Origin: Desulfobulbaceae bacterium
GTDB lineage: Bacteria > Desulfobacterota > Desulfobulbia > Desulfobulbales > Desulfocapsaceae
Assembly: GCA_031256095.1 (NCBI GenBank)
Contig: JAIRRG010000038.1
Coordinates: 1 to 26,338, forward strand
Reading direction: 5' to 3'
Length of the DNA stretch: 26,338 nucleotides
Shown: piece by piece, positions 8,047 through 17,466 of the stretch
Position numbering within the stretch: the stretch's first letter is position 1
Layout: each line of letters starts with the position of its first letter
Program-made: the position numbers and the translations under genes
Notes under the pieces: generated by a model
What the model was told of the DNA's origin: nothing
The model's input: the letters and a program-made list of their open reading frames with translations, nothing else
The model's database searches: none

Positions 8047-8053
8047 GACATAC

Positions 8054-10537
8054 ATGTCGATGGAAGAACAGCAGAACGAGGAAAAATTCAATTCAATAGC
8101 GGTCGAAAAAGAACTTCAGCGATCCTATCTTGAATATGCGATGAGTGTCATCGTTGGCCGGGCCTTGCCCGATGTCCGCGATGGATTGAAACCGGTGCAC
8201 CGCCGGGCGATTTTCGCTATGCGTGAATTGGGTGTTGTCTACAACCGGCCCTATGTTAAATCGGCGCGTATTGTCGGTGATATTATTGGTAAGTACCATC
8301 CCCATGGTGATGTTGCCGCTTACGATACCATCGTCCGCATGGCGCAGGATTTTTCCATGCGTTATCCCTTGGTTGATGGTCAGGGAAACTTTGGTTCCCT
8401 TGATGGCGATTCCCCGGCGGCGATGCGTTATACCGAAGCACGAATGACTAGAATCGACCGGGAAATAATTGCTGATCTTGATAAGGATACCGTCGATTTC
8501 GTCGCCAACTACGACAACTCGCTCACCGAACCAACGGTGATGCCGGCCCGTTTTCCCAATCTTCTCGTCAATGGCTCGGCCGGTATCGCTGTTGGCATGG
8601 CGACTAACATTCCGCCGCATAATTTAAGCGAAATTATCGACGGCATTCTCGCTCTGATTGATGATCCTCATATTGAAATCAAAGACTTGATGGCCCTCAT
8701 CAGTGGCCCCGATTTTCCTACCGGCGGTCTGATCTGTGGCTACGCCGGCATCCGAGAAGCTTATGAAACCGGCAAAGGCATCATCAACCTGAGGGGCCGG
8801 GTCGATGTTGAAAAACATCAGGATGGCGGCAGGGAGGCCATCATCATCACGGAAATTCCCTATCAGCAGAACAAGGCACAACTTGTTGAGCGGATCGCCC
8901 TTCTGGTCAAAGAAAAAAAGATTGAGGCCATTGCCGAAGTCCGTGACGAATCGGACCGGCATGGATTGCGTATTGTTGTTGATTTAAAGCGTGACGAAAA
9001 TCCCGATATCGTCATCAATCAATTGTACACTTTAACGCCGCTGCAAAAATCTTTTGGCATCATATTTTTGGCCATCGTTGACAACCGCCCGGAAATACTC
9101 AATCTCAAGCAAATGCTTGAGCATTTTCTCAATCACCGGAAAACAGTGGTCTACCGCCGTACCGGTTTTGAGCTGCAAAAGGCGGAAGAACGTGAGCATA
9201 TTCTTCGCGGCCTGTCGCTTGCCGTGCAAAACATTGACGAGGTGGTGGCCATTATCCGCGCTTCGGAAAATCCGATAGTGGCCAAGGCGGCCTTAATTGA
9301 ACGCTTTTCTTTCAGCGATATCCAGGCCCAAACCATCCTCGACATGCGCCTGCAACGGCTGACCGGTTTGGAAATCCAGAAAATTCTGGACGAGCATCAA
9401 CAAGTTTTGACGGAAATTAAGCGATTGAAAGAAATCCTTGCCGACGAGCGGCTGGTTTTGAATATTATTTGTGAAGAATGTCAGGAAATTAAAAATGAGT
9501 ACGGCGATGAGCGACGGACAGAAATCATCGCCGCGGTTGACGAAATTCTGCCTGAAGATTTGATACCCAATGAGGATATGGTGATCACCGTCACCCATTC
9601 CGGCTATATCAAACGCAATTCGGCCAGCCTGTACCGTGCCCAGCACCGGGGCGGCAAGGGAGTGAGTGGAGTCAAAAAGGCCGAGGAGGATTTTGTCTCG
9701 AAATTGTATGTCGCTTCCACCCATGACACCTTCCTGTTTTTCACCAACACTGGCCGCGTATATTGGCGAAAGGTCTACGAATTACCGGAGTCCGGCCGTG
9801 TTTCCCGCGGTCGCGCCATCGTCAATTTCCTCAACCTGGCGGATGCCGAAAAAATCGCCGCCATTCTGCCGATAACCAATTTTGATAACGCCGAAAATAA
9901 CCGCAGTATTCTCATGGTGACCAAAAACGGCATCGTCAAAAAAACCAGCATTGACGAATTCGCCCGCCCTTTAAGGGCTGGCAAACGCGCCCTGACCTTC
10001 AAGGAAGGCGATGAAATCGTCACCGCCCATCTCCTGAACGGCAATGACACGATTTTGCTAGTTTCCCACCGCGGGATGTCGATTCATTTCCCAGAAAGCA
10101 ATATCCGGGAAATGGGGCGGCAGGCGGCAGGTGTTATTGGTATAAGGCTGGCCGAGGGCGATGCGGTAGTCGGCGCGGTGGTTGTCACTTCGGAGAATCC
10201 GGTTCTCATCGTTACCGAAAATGGCTTTGGCAAGAAAAGTTCAATTCTCGATTACAGTGATCAATCGCGCGGTGGCAAGGGGAAATTTGCCATCAAAACC
10301 AGTGAGCGCAATGGCAATATCGTTGGCGTCAAACAGGTTGGCGAAGATGAGCAAGTTATTCTCATTGCCGATTCCGGCAAGATGATCCGCATCAACGTCT
10401 CCTCAATTCGTGAAACTGGCAGAACAACGCAAGGCGTGCGCCTGATTAACCTAGCCGATGGCGAAAAAGTTGTCGATTTCGATACTGTCGCCACCGAAAA
10501 CGGCAGTGATGAAGCGGAAGAAGACGGTGAAATCTGA
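8054..10537 (+). CDS. gyrA: DNA gyrase subunit A
   Basis: GyrA is the DNA breakage-reunion subunit of gyrase. The winged-helix/tower part shows LEYAMSVIVGRALPDVRDGL, GKYHPHGD, and the catalytic tyrosine Y126 in AAMRYTEARM. The C-terminal beta-pinwheel has the GyrA box HRGGKGVSG near residue 530, required for wrapping DNA, which supports gyrase rather than ParC. The protein ends in an acidic tail. Length from this ATG is 827 residues. Another ATG two codons later (8060) and a TTG at 8036 overlapping gyrB are alternatives; none has a strong ribosome binding site, so coupling to gyrB translation is likely. The position equivalent to E. coli Ser83 is Val87 here, while Asp87 is kept as Asp91. Confidence 0.97.
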   Translation: MSMEEQQNEEKFNSIAVEKELQRSYLEYAMSVIVGRALPDVRDGLKPVHRRAIFAMRELGVVYNRPYVKSARIVGDIIGKYHPHGDVAAYDTIVRMAQDFSMRYPLVDGQGNFGSLDGDSPAAMRYTEARMTRIDREIIADLDKDTVDFVANYDNSLTEPTVMPARFPNLLVNGSAGIAVGMATNIPPHNLSEIIDGILALIDDPHIEIKDLMALISGPDFPTGGLICGYAGIREAYETGKGIINLRGRVDVEKHQDGGREAIIITEIPYQQNKAQLVERIALLVKEKKIEAIAEVRDESDRHGLRIVVDLKRDENPDIVINQLYTLTPLQKSFGIIFLAIVDNRPEILNLKQMLEHFLNHRKTVVYRRTGFELQKAEEREHILRGLSLAVQNIDEVVAIIRASENPIVAKAALIERFSFSDIQAQTILDMRLQRLTGLEIQKILDEHQQVLTEIKRLKEILADERLVLNIICEECQEIKNEYGDERRTEIIAAVDEILPEDLIPNEDMVITVTHSGYIKRNSASLYRAQHRGGKGVSGVKKAEEDFVSKLYVASTHDTFLFFTNTGRVYWRKVYELPESGRVSRGRAIVNFLNLADAEKIAAILPITNFDNAENNRSILMVTKNGIVKKTSIDEFARPLRAGKRALTFKEGDEIVTAHLLNGNDTILLVSHRGMSIHFPESNIREMGRQAAGVIGIRLAEGDAVVGAVVVTSENPVLIVTENGFGKKSSILDYSDQSRGGKGKFAIKTSERNGNIVGVKQVGEDEQVILIADSGKMIRINVSSIRETGRTTQGVRLINLADGEKVVDFDTVATENGSDEAEEDGEI

Positions 10538-11537
10538 GCCAATCGCGGTCATTGGCGCTGGTTCCTGGGGAACGGCGTTAGCCCTGCTGCTAGCCAAAAA
10601 GGGGCTGAAAGTTCGTCTGTGGGGCCATTCTCCGTCCCATATGGCGGTGATACAGAACAGCCGCTGCAACGAAAAATACCTGCCTGGCATCGCTTTGCCA
10701 GAAAATCTCATGATCACCGCCTCCCTGGCCGAGGCGACACGGGGCAGCCGCCACATCTGTCTGGTTGTGCCGTCCCATGGCTTGCGTCAAGTTTACGGCC
10801 AGCTCCAGCCGCTGCTCGAAGAGAATTCTTTTGTTATTTCGGCAATTAAAGGGATTGAGAACGAAACGCTGCTCACCATGTCGCGGCTCATCGAATCATT
10901 GGATAAGGCCGTGAGCCGGGTGGGCAATCCGCCGGCGGTGCTGTCTGGCCCATCTTTCGCTTGGGAAGTGGCGAAAGACATGCCGACTGCGATTGCCATT
11001 GGCTGCGCCGACCCGATGCTGGCCGTCATGTGGCAGCATATCTTCAGCGCGCCATCGTTCCGAGTTTATACCAGCGGTGACGTTGTCGGCTTAGAACTGG
11101 CCGCCGCCCTGAAAAATATCATCGCCATCGCCACGGGAATTTGCGATGGTATTGGCTATGGATCAAATACTGGGGCCGCCCTGATCACCAGAGGGTTGGC
11201 GGAAATAAGCCGATTGGGTATCGCTTTGGGCGCCAATCCCACTACTTTTTTAGGACTGAGCGGTGTTGGCGATCTCATTCTCACCTGCACCGGCGCCTTA
11301 AGTCGTAACCGCCGCGTTGGCCTGATGCTGGCTGAGGGTGCGAACATTCAGGAAATAAATGAACGGCTGCAAATGGTGGCCGAGGGTATCAAGACCACGC
11401 GGTCGGCCTTTCATTTGGCCTGTAAAATGGGCATTGAGATGCCCATTGTCGAACAGATGTACCAAATTATCTATGAAGGCAAAGACTGTGCTGCCGCCGC
11501 CCGCGATTTGCTCCTTAGGGAGCTGAAACCAGAGTAA
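10527..11537 (+). CDS. gpsA: Glycerol-3-phosphate dehydrogenase [NAD(P)+] GpsA
   Basis: GpsA reduces dihydroxyacetone phosphate to sn-glycerol-3-phosphate for phospholipid synthesis in the cytoplasm. The Rossmann start IAVIGAGSWGTALALLLA, the SGPSFAWEVA segment, the catalytic-lysine region LAAALKNIIAIATG, GLSGVGDLILTCTG and the closing EMPIVEQMYQIIYE are all family landmarks. The GTG at 10527 gives 336 residues and a normal six-residue lead before the first strand, with GGAAG six bases upstream. An ATG at 10509 would add six residues. It overlaps gyrA by 11 bp, which implies translational coupling. The gene ends 3 bp from the converging plsY, the acyltransferase that uses its product. Confidence 0.94.
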   Translation: MKSEPIAVIGAGSWGTALALLLAKKGLKVRLWGHSPSHMAVIQNSRCNEKYLPGIALPENLMITASLAEATRGSRHICLVVPSHGLRQVYGQLQPLLEENSFVISAIKGIENETLLTMSRLIESLDKAVSRVGNPPAVLSGPSFAWEVAKDMPTAIAIGCADPMLAVMWQHIFSAPSFRVYTSGDVVGLELAAALKNIIAIATGICDGIGYGSNTGAALITRGLAEISRLGIALGANPTTFLGLSGVGDLILTCTGALSRNRRVGLMLAEGANIQEINERLQMVAEGIKTTRSAFHLACKMGIEMPIVEQMYQIIYEGKDCAAAARDLLLRELKPE

Positions 11538-11540
11538 AAT

Positions 11541-12140
11541 TCACTCTTTCTTCCGCCAGATTTTTTCCTCACCGCGCCATAGCCGGGCGATATTTTCCTT
11601 GTGTTTCCACCAGATCAGCGCCACCACCGGCAGACAGATAGTGATTTTTGTCGCTGCTTCATGATTGAGCCATAGCATGATCGGCATCACAGTGGCGGCG
11701 GCCAGGGAACCAACCGAGACAAAACCGCTGAACCAGACCGCCACGAGAAAACACAGAAGTGCCAGGCCCGCGGCCGTGGGCGACAAAAATAAAAACATAC
11801 CCAAGGCACTGGCCACGCCTTTGCCGCCGTTAAATTTCAGGTATACCGGGAAGATATGGCCGACCACCGCCGCCAGGCCGCAGGCCGCCACCCACAAGAC
11901 GGCGTTTGCCTGACTGGAGAGCAGAATATGGGCAACGAACATGGGCAGGTAGGATTTCAAAACATCGCAGCACAGGGTTACAGCGCCTAGCTTTTTGCCG
12001 AGCACCCGGCTGACATTGGTGGCGCCGATGTTGCCGCTACCCTCTTTTCGCACATCTGCTCCGGCCATTTTGCCGACAAGAAGGCCAAAGGGCAAGGCAC
12101 CGATTAGATAACTTACTAGAATCAATATAAAATTTATCAT
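11541..12140 (-). CDS. plsY: Acyl-phosphate:glycerol-3-phosphate acyltransferase PlsY
   Basis: PlsY is an inner-membrane enzyme that transfers an acyl group from acyl-phosphate to glycerol-3-phosphate, making lysophosphatidate. The 199-residue protein is a multi-spanning membrane protein of normal length with the start SYLIGALPFG, the motif GSGNIGATNVSRVLG, and the substrate loop KFNGGKGVASALGMF. It ends with a positively charged tail (RLWRGEEKIWRKKE). Start ATG at 12138-12140 is chosen because the membrane segment begins directly after it; an in-frame ATG at 12164 is possible. A five-codon mini-frame with a better ribosome binding site overlaps this start (listed separately). It converges on gpsA, linking two consecutive steps of phospholipid synthesis. 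Confidence 0.94.
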   Translation of the reverse strand: MINFILILVSYLIGALPFGLLVGKMAGADVRKEGSGNIGATNVSRVLGKKLGAVTLCCDVLKSYLPMFVAHILLSSQANAVLWVAACGLAAVVGHIFPVYLKFNGGKGVASALGMFLFLSPTAAGLALLCFLVAVWFSGFVSVGSLAAATVMPIMLWLNHEAATKITICLPVVALIWWKHKENIARLWRGEEKIWRKKE

Positions 12141-12151
12141 AATTTCTTCAT
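12137..12151 (-). promoter_or_regulatory. Possible leader mini-ORF overlapping plsY start
   Basis: On the minus strand GGAGG (12156-12160) sits four bases before an ATG that opens a frame of only four amino acids, M-K-K-L, whose TGA shares ATGA with the plsY start. The plsY start itself has no good ribosome binding site. Such an overlap could feed ribosomes onto plsY by termination-reinitiation. It could equally be chance in a short spacer. Confidence 0.3.
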
Positions 12152-12264
12152 CGGTCCTCCACATGTTACTTCAGTGAATAAAGAATTGACGATCCATTGC
12201 CAAACATGCCCATCCCCGGCGTCTGTCGCCTGGACAAGCTGTACAGCTCATTCCTGTTTGCGGT

Positions 12265-13734
12265 CTATTCCAGTAAAATCAACCGCGCCAACGCCCCGCC
12301 TTCTGGAAGATTTTCGAGATTTACCCTGCCGCCGTGCATAATTGCCACCTGGCGGACAAAGTTCAAACCGAGTCCCGTGCTCTTTTGACCGGTTGAGGCG
12401 CGCGGTAAAGAAAAAAATTTGTCGAATATTTTTTCGCTGGCGTAATCGGGGATTCCTGGCCCCTGATCGGCGATTTCAACAACGATTTCATATCCTTGCC
12501 TGGTGGCTTGCCGAAATTCCTGGCGGAAAGCCCTGATGGTGATGTTACCGCCGGGTGGGCTAAAGTCGAGGGCGTTTTGCACGAGATTAGTCACCGCCTG
12601 ATGCAGCAGAAAGCCATCACCGGAAACAGTGAGATTACTTTCTCCTGAATCAGCGATAAGAGAAATATCCCTGGCCGCCACAAGTGGCTCGAAACTCTCA
12701 CAGACCGTATTGATTAAGGCGCTGAGCAAAACCGGCTGGCGATTTTCCAGACCGGGGCGGTTTTCCAGGGCCGCCAGTTCCAGCATCCGGTCGACGATGG
12801 CCTGAATCCGCCGCGACTGACCGTCGATATTGGCAATGAAACAGGCCCGCCGCTCTGGCGCCATGGTTTTTCCCGCTTGCTCGTCAGCCAGTAATTCGAC
12901 TGCGCCGTGGATAGCCGACAGCGGGCTTTTCAGTTCATGGGTCAGATGCTGGACATACTGCTCGACATAGCGCCGCCCTTCCAAGGCGCGCTGCATTTCG
13001 GCTAGGGCGCGCCCCATCTCGCCGATTTCGTCATTGGCCAGGCGAGGAAAGGCCGGCGACAAACCGTCGCGGATGCCACGCGCATAGCCCGTGAGGGCTT
13101 TAATTGGCCGGGTGATCCAGGCGGCGGCGGCTAGGCTGAAGAGGCCCGCGGCAATGAGGGCAATCAGGCCACTTTTGGCAATTTTCAGTTTGGCGCCACT
13201 GACGAAATAGCGGATATTGGTGGTCGGTTTGATTACAGTCAAAACGCCCCAAATGGCACCATTGACGACAATTGGCGCCGCCACATACAGCCGCGAAGTC
13301 CTCTCGTCAGCCAGATCAAGCCGGGTGGTGCGCGCTCCATAGCGGCCAGCGAGGGTCAGGGCGACATCACGCCAAGCGCTCAAATTCTTGCCAACACTCT
13401 CCGGGTCCTCCGAATCGAACAAAACGATACCTTTATTATTGGTGATTCTGACATGGGAATCAACACGATCCTTGTCCAGGTTATAGATATGAGCGGCCAG
13501 GAGCCGGTTGTGGATGCGGTCAAAAACCGCCTGCCAGTTCTGCCGGGAAAATGGCTGGCGCCCTATTTCTGTTTCGACCAGTGAAGCAAGGATATTGGCC
13601 TGATCGGCCAGGCTATCTTCTACCCCTTCGCGGTAGTGGGTGGCCATGGTGTCGGCTAGGCGGTACAAGGGATAGAACAGACAGAGGCAGGAAATAATCA
13701 AGCAGGCAAAAAAGATACGGCCACCGATGCTCAT
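12265..13734 (-). CDS. creC: Sensor histidine kinase, CreC-like
   Basis: The 489-residue protein has an N-terminal membrane segment (about residues 6-26), a periplasmic sensor region with VRITNNKGIVLFDSEDPESVG, ALTLAGRYGARTTR and YVAAPIVVNG, a second membrane segment near 186-206, a HAMP linker, the phospho-acceptor box LTHELKSPLSAIHG (H266), and an ATPase domain with NLVQNALDFSPPGG, ADQGPGIPDYA, and GQKSTGLGLNFV. The sensor pieces, HELKSPL and the SLPRA-GQKS phrase match E. coli CreC as I recall it, more closely than other kinases. CreC phosphorylates CreB in response to carbon/fermentation conditions in enterobacteria; the signal here is unknown. It overlaps creB by ATGA, so the two are translationally coupled. 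No creA or creD is in the window. Confidence 0.85.
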   Translation of the reverse strand: MSIGGRIFFACLIISCLCLFYPLYRLADTMATHYREGVEDSLADQANILASLVETEIGRQPFSRQNWQAVFDRIHNRLLAAHIYNLDKDRVDSHVRITNNKGIVLFDSEDPESVGKNLSAWRDVALTLAGRYGARTTRLDLADERTSRLYVAAPIVVNGAIWGVLTVIKPTTNIRYFVSGAKLKIAKSGLIALIAAGLFSLAAAAWITRPIKALTGYARGIRDGLSPAFPRLANDEIGEMGRALAEMQRALEGRRYVEQYVQHLTHELKSPLSAIHGAVELLADEQAGKTMAPERRACFIANIDGQSRRIQAIVDRMLELAALENRPGLENRQPVLLSALINTVCESFEPLVAARDISLIADSGESNLTVSGDGFLLHQAVTNLVQNALDFSPPGGNITIRAFRQEFRQATRQGYEIVVEIADQGPGIPDYASEKIFDKFFSLPRASTGQKSTGLGLNFVRQVAIMHGGRVNLENLPEGGALARLILLE

Positions 13735-14438
13735 GACCGCTCGCCGTGGTGCTCGTGCAGCGCGTAACCGACACCACGGTGGGTGACAATGGCCTCGTCG
13801 TCTGGGTCGATGGTTTTCAGTTTGGCGCGGATATTTTTGATGTGGGCATCGACGGTGCGTTCCATGCTGGCGTCCGGTTCTTCCCAGGCCAGGCGCATCA
13901 GGTGTTCTCTCGTGAAGACCCGCCCTGGATTGTGCAGCAAAACGCCCAGAATGTTGTATTCGTAACGGGAAAGCTCCAAGTCGACGCCATGATAAAAAAT
14001 CTGGCGTCTATCAGCGTCGACGCGCCAAATGACCTGAGCTGCGGCGGCAACCGGCGGCCCCTTGTGGTCACTTGGCCCGACGCGGCGCAGAATCGCTTTG
14101 ACTCGAGCCGCCAGTTCCCGCGGGCTAAATGGCTTGACCACATAATCATCGCCGCCCAGTTCCAGTCCCAAAACCCGGTCAATTTCACCAGAACGGGCGG
14201 TCAGGAAGATAATCGGGACATTAAAGCGCGGGCGGATGAGTTTAATCAGCTCCAGGCCAGTGATGTCCGGCAGGCCAATATCGAGAATGATCAGGCTGAT
14301 GTCTTGCCGCTCCAACAGCGCCAGAACCTCCCCCCCGGTGGCGCTAATGTTTATCGTGAAACCTTCTTCCTCGAGCGCGTACTGCATGGCGTCGACAATC
14401 GCCGGTTCGTCTTCAACAATGAGGATGGTGAGTTTCAT
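13731..14438 (-). CDS. creB: OmpR-family response regulator, CreB-like
   Basis: The receiver domain begins MKLTILIVEDEPAIVDAM with the acidic pair E9-D10, the phosphorylation site D53 in LILDIGLPDITGLEL, T in FLTARS, and K in DDYVVKPFSPREL. The C-terminal winged-helix has LSRYEYNILGVLLHNPGRVFTREHL and DAHIKNIRAKLKTIDPD followed by THRGVGYAL, as in CreB. The 235-residue length is typical. The ATG at 14438 is chosen because the domain begins right there; a TTG three codons upstream is possible. No obvious Shine-Dalgarno site is visible. It precedes and overlaps creC in a two-gene unit. The DNA targets cannot be inferred from the window. Confidence 0.87.
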   Translation of the reverse strand: MKLTILIVEDEPAIVDAMQYALEEEGFTINISATGGEVLALLERQDISLIILDIGLPDITGLELIKLIRPRFNVPIIFLTARSGEIDRVLGLELGGDDYVVKPFSPRELAARVKAILRRVGPSDHKGPPVAAAAQVIWRVDADRRQIFYHGVDLELSRYEYNILGVLLHNPGRVFTREHLMRLAWEEPDASMERTVDAHIKNIRAKLKTIDPDDEAIVTHRGVGYALHEHHGERS

Positions 14439-14568
14439 GAAAGGCAAACCTGAAAAATGTACGTTGTTGGGCGAGTGAGAGATTGGGCCGCTATGAAGTT
14501 CCCCTTTTCCACGTCGAACAGGAGAATAAATTGATTTTGGCCATTTCTCCCCCTTACAATTCGCTTTT

Positions 14569-15087
14569 TTACCACCAGAAGGTCTCTTTTTTGATCTTCA
14601 AGCGGTATAAATCATATGTTGCCATCACGCCTACCATGTAACCGAGACCGAGGGCAATGGAAACGTTCCAACTCTGTGGTATTTCCGTACCGGTGATCAA
14701 CGTAAAAAGCTTATCAATAGCGAAGACCAAAAGGCATTCCAGAGGGAAAAGAACCAATCCTTTTCGCCACATACCGGCAGCAAAATAATAAAGTGGTCCG
14801 AAAAAATAGCACCACCAGATAGGTACAATTGACATCCAGGAAAATGCCGACCGATTTTTATATCCCAAGGACTTCAAGGAGGCCCTAATATCCTTGGGAT
14901 AATCGGGGAATATCCCCCAAAGCTGAGTTATGCCGCACTGTTCATACAGAGCAAACGCACGTTTAATTCTATTTGTTACCGACAGCTCGGCAATGTGGGG
15001 CGGAAACTTGTTTTGCTGAAGGTCGGCAAGGACTTGTTCAAGAACAGAAATGTGGTCAGGCTGGATTTGAGGCGCATCCATACACAA
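14569..15087 (-). CDS. DUF2628-type small membrane protein
   Basis: This 172-residue protein has a soluble N-terminal half rich in charged residues, including DIRASLKSLGYKNRSAFSW, then a hydrophobic half with IVPIWWCYFFGPLYYFAAGMWRKG, a second segment around LVLFPLECLLVFAI and a third (IALGLGYMVGVMATYDLY). The FFGP-x-Y-x-x-x-GMWRKG phrase is what I associate with DUF2628 proteins such as E. coli YigF, whose function is unknown. Unlike YigF it carries an N-terminal extension of about 70 residues. GGAG lies six bases before the chosen ATG. It stands alone between ubiE and creB, with a strong stem-loop in its upstream region. Family assignment is from memory and moderately sure. Confidence 0.65.
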   Translation of the reverse strand: MCMDAPQIQPDHISVLEQVLADLQQNKFPPHIAELSVTNRIKRAFALYEQCGITQLWGIFPDYPKDIRASLKSLGYKNRSAFSWMSIVPIWWCYFFGPLYYFAAGMWRKGLVLFPLECLLVFAIDKLFTLITGTEIPQSWNVSIALGLGYMVGVMATYDLYRLKIKKETFWW

Positions 15088-15122
15088 CTCCGACTTTTGA
15101 CATAATTGAATCGCTCGAGCCT

Positions 15123-15173
15123 GATGGGTTGGTAGAGTAGAGTTTCTGCCTGTAACAGGCAGCGAAACCCATC
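15123..15173. repeat. Nested inverted repeats in the DUF2628 gene upstream region
   Basis: CTGCCTG (15146-15152), a three-base loop TAA and CAGGCAG (15156-15162) form a perfect 7-bp stem that can extend with GTTT/AAAC across a small bulge. Outside it GATGGGTT (15123-15130) and AACCCATC (15166-15173) are perfect 8-bp complements. Neither strand has a T-tract right after it, so it is not a standard terminator. It lies 36-86 bases upstream of a minus-strand start, so it would fall in that gene's promoter or 5' untranslated region, and also behind the ubiE stop. Confidence 0.6.
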
Positions 15174-15230
15174 AATCCTGCCAAGATTTAAGCCTTTTCC
15201 CCGAATTGGGTTTCACATAATGACAAATCA

Positions 15231-15928
15231 TCATTTCGCCTTTTCGCCCCAATGGACGGCGACGCTGCCGCACATCAGCCGCCTGACGCCGACGCTCTCG
15301 AAGCCAGCGGCGGCAAACAAGGCGGCCAGGTCTTCGGCGGCGTAAAAATTCATCGTTGATCCAGTTAGATAGCTGTATGCTGCCCGGTCGCCGGCCAGCA
15401 ATTTCCCCAATAGCGGCACCACCGCCGTCAAATACAATTTCACCAAAGGCGCCATGAGCCCCCGTGGCGTCGTCGTGTCAAGACAAACGACGCGGCCTCC
15501 GGGGGCCAGTACGCGATGGACCTCGGCCAGCACCGCTTTGACGTCACCGACATTGCGCAGCAGATAACCAAAGGTCACGGCGTGCAATTCACCGTCGGCA
15601 AAAGGCAAGCGGTTAGCATCACAGACGAGCCAGGTGATGACCGCCTCGGGAAAACGGCGACGAGCTTCTTTCAGCATATTGCCGGAAAAGTCGGCGGCTA
15701 TAATCTGTGATGCTGGATATCGTCCAGCCGCCAGCGCCGCAATGTCACCGGTGCCGCAGGCCAAATCAAGGAGCCTCTCGTCGGCGAGCGGACAGGCCTT
15801 CTCAACCACCAAACGCCGCCAGCTCTGGTCGAATCCCAGCGTCATGGCCCGGTTCATCAGGTCGTAGCGGTGAGCGATGGCGTCGAACATCCGCCGCACC
15901 CGCTGGCCCTTATCTTCTGAAAGCCCGT

Positions 15929-15935
<7 letters not shown>
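15231..15935 (-). CDS. ubiE: Demethylmenaquinone/ubiquinone C-methyltransferase UbiE/MenG
   Basis: UbiE/MenG methylates the quinone ring using S-adenosylmethionine in the late steps of menaquinone (and ubiquinone) synthesis. The 234-residue protein begins with RVRRMFDAIAHRYDLMNRAMTLGFDQSWRR, split here as FDAIAHRYDLMNRAMTLG, then the SAM-binding LLDLACGTGDIAA, ADFSGNMLKEARRR, the family box FGYLLRNVGDVKAVLAEVHR and LAPGGRVVCLD, and closes with YSYLTGSTMNFYAAEDLAAL. FGLRNV is usual; the extra residues in FGYLLRNV are a small variation. Its ATG overlaps the asnS stop by seven bases, so both are read from one transcript. Because no other quinone genes are nearby, menaquinone versus ubiquinone use is inferred from the suspected lineage only. 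Confidence 0.88.
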
Positions 15936-17275
<1,340 letters not shown>

Positions 17276-17466
17276 GGGGAATTTTTGCGAAAAATGAGAA
17301 TAACAGGTTGATATCGTGATGAATCAGCCCACATTGAAAAAATACTCAAACGCACCCGCGCCCGGCATGTCGCGGCCTCAAAGCCCGGCGGCATCAGTTT
17401 TTACCGGGGTTGCGGGCGGCTTTTCTTGCCCTGCTGTTATTAGGCAGCCATTGCCGCCAAATCGCC

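Noticed and set aside
13746..14453. Plus-strand open frame of 235 codons across creB
   Set aside because: Antisense shadow of a clear response-regulator gene with no recognisable protein features; long antisense frames are common in GC-rich genes.
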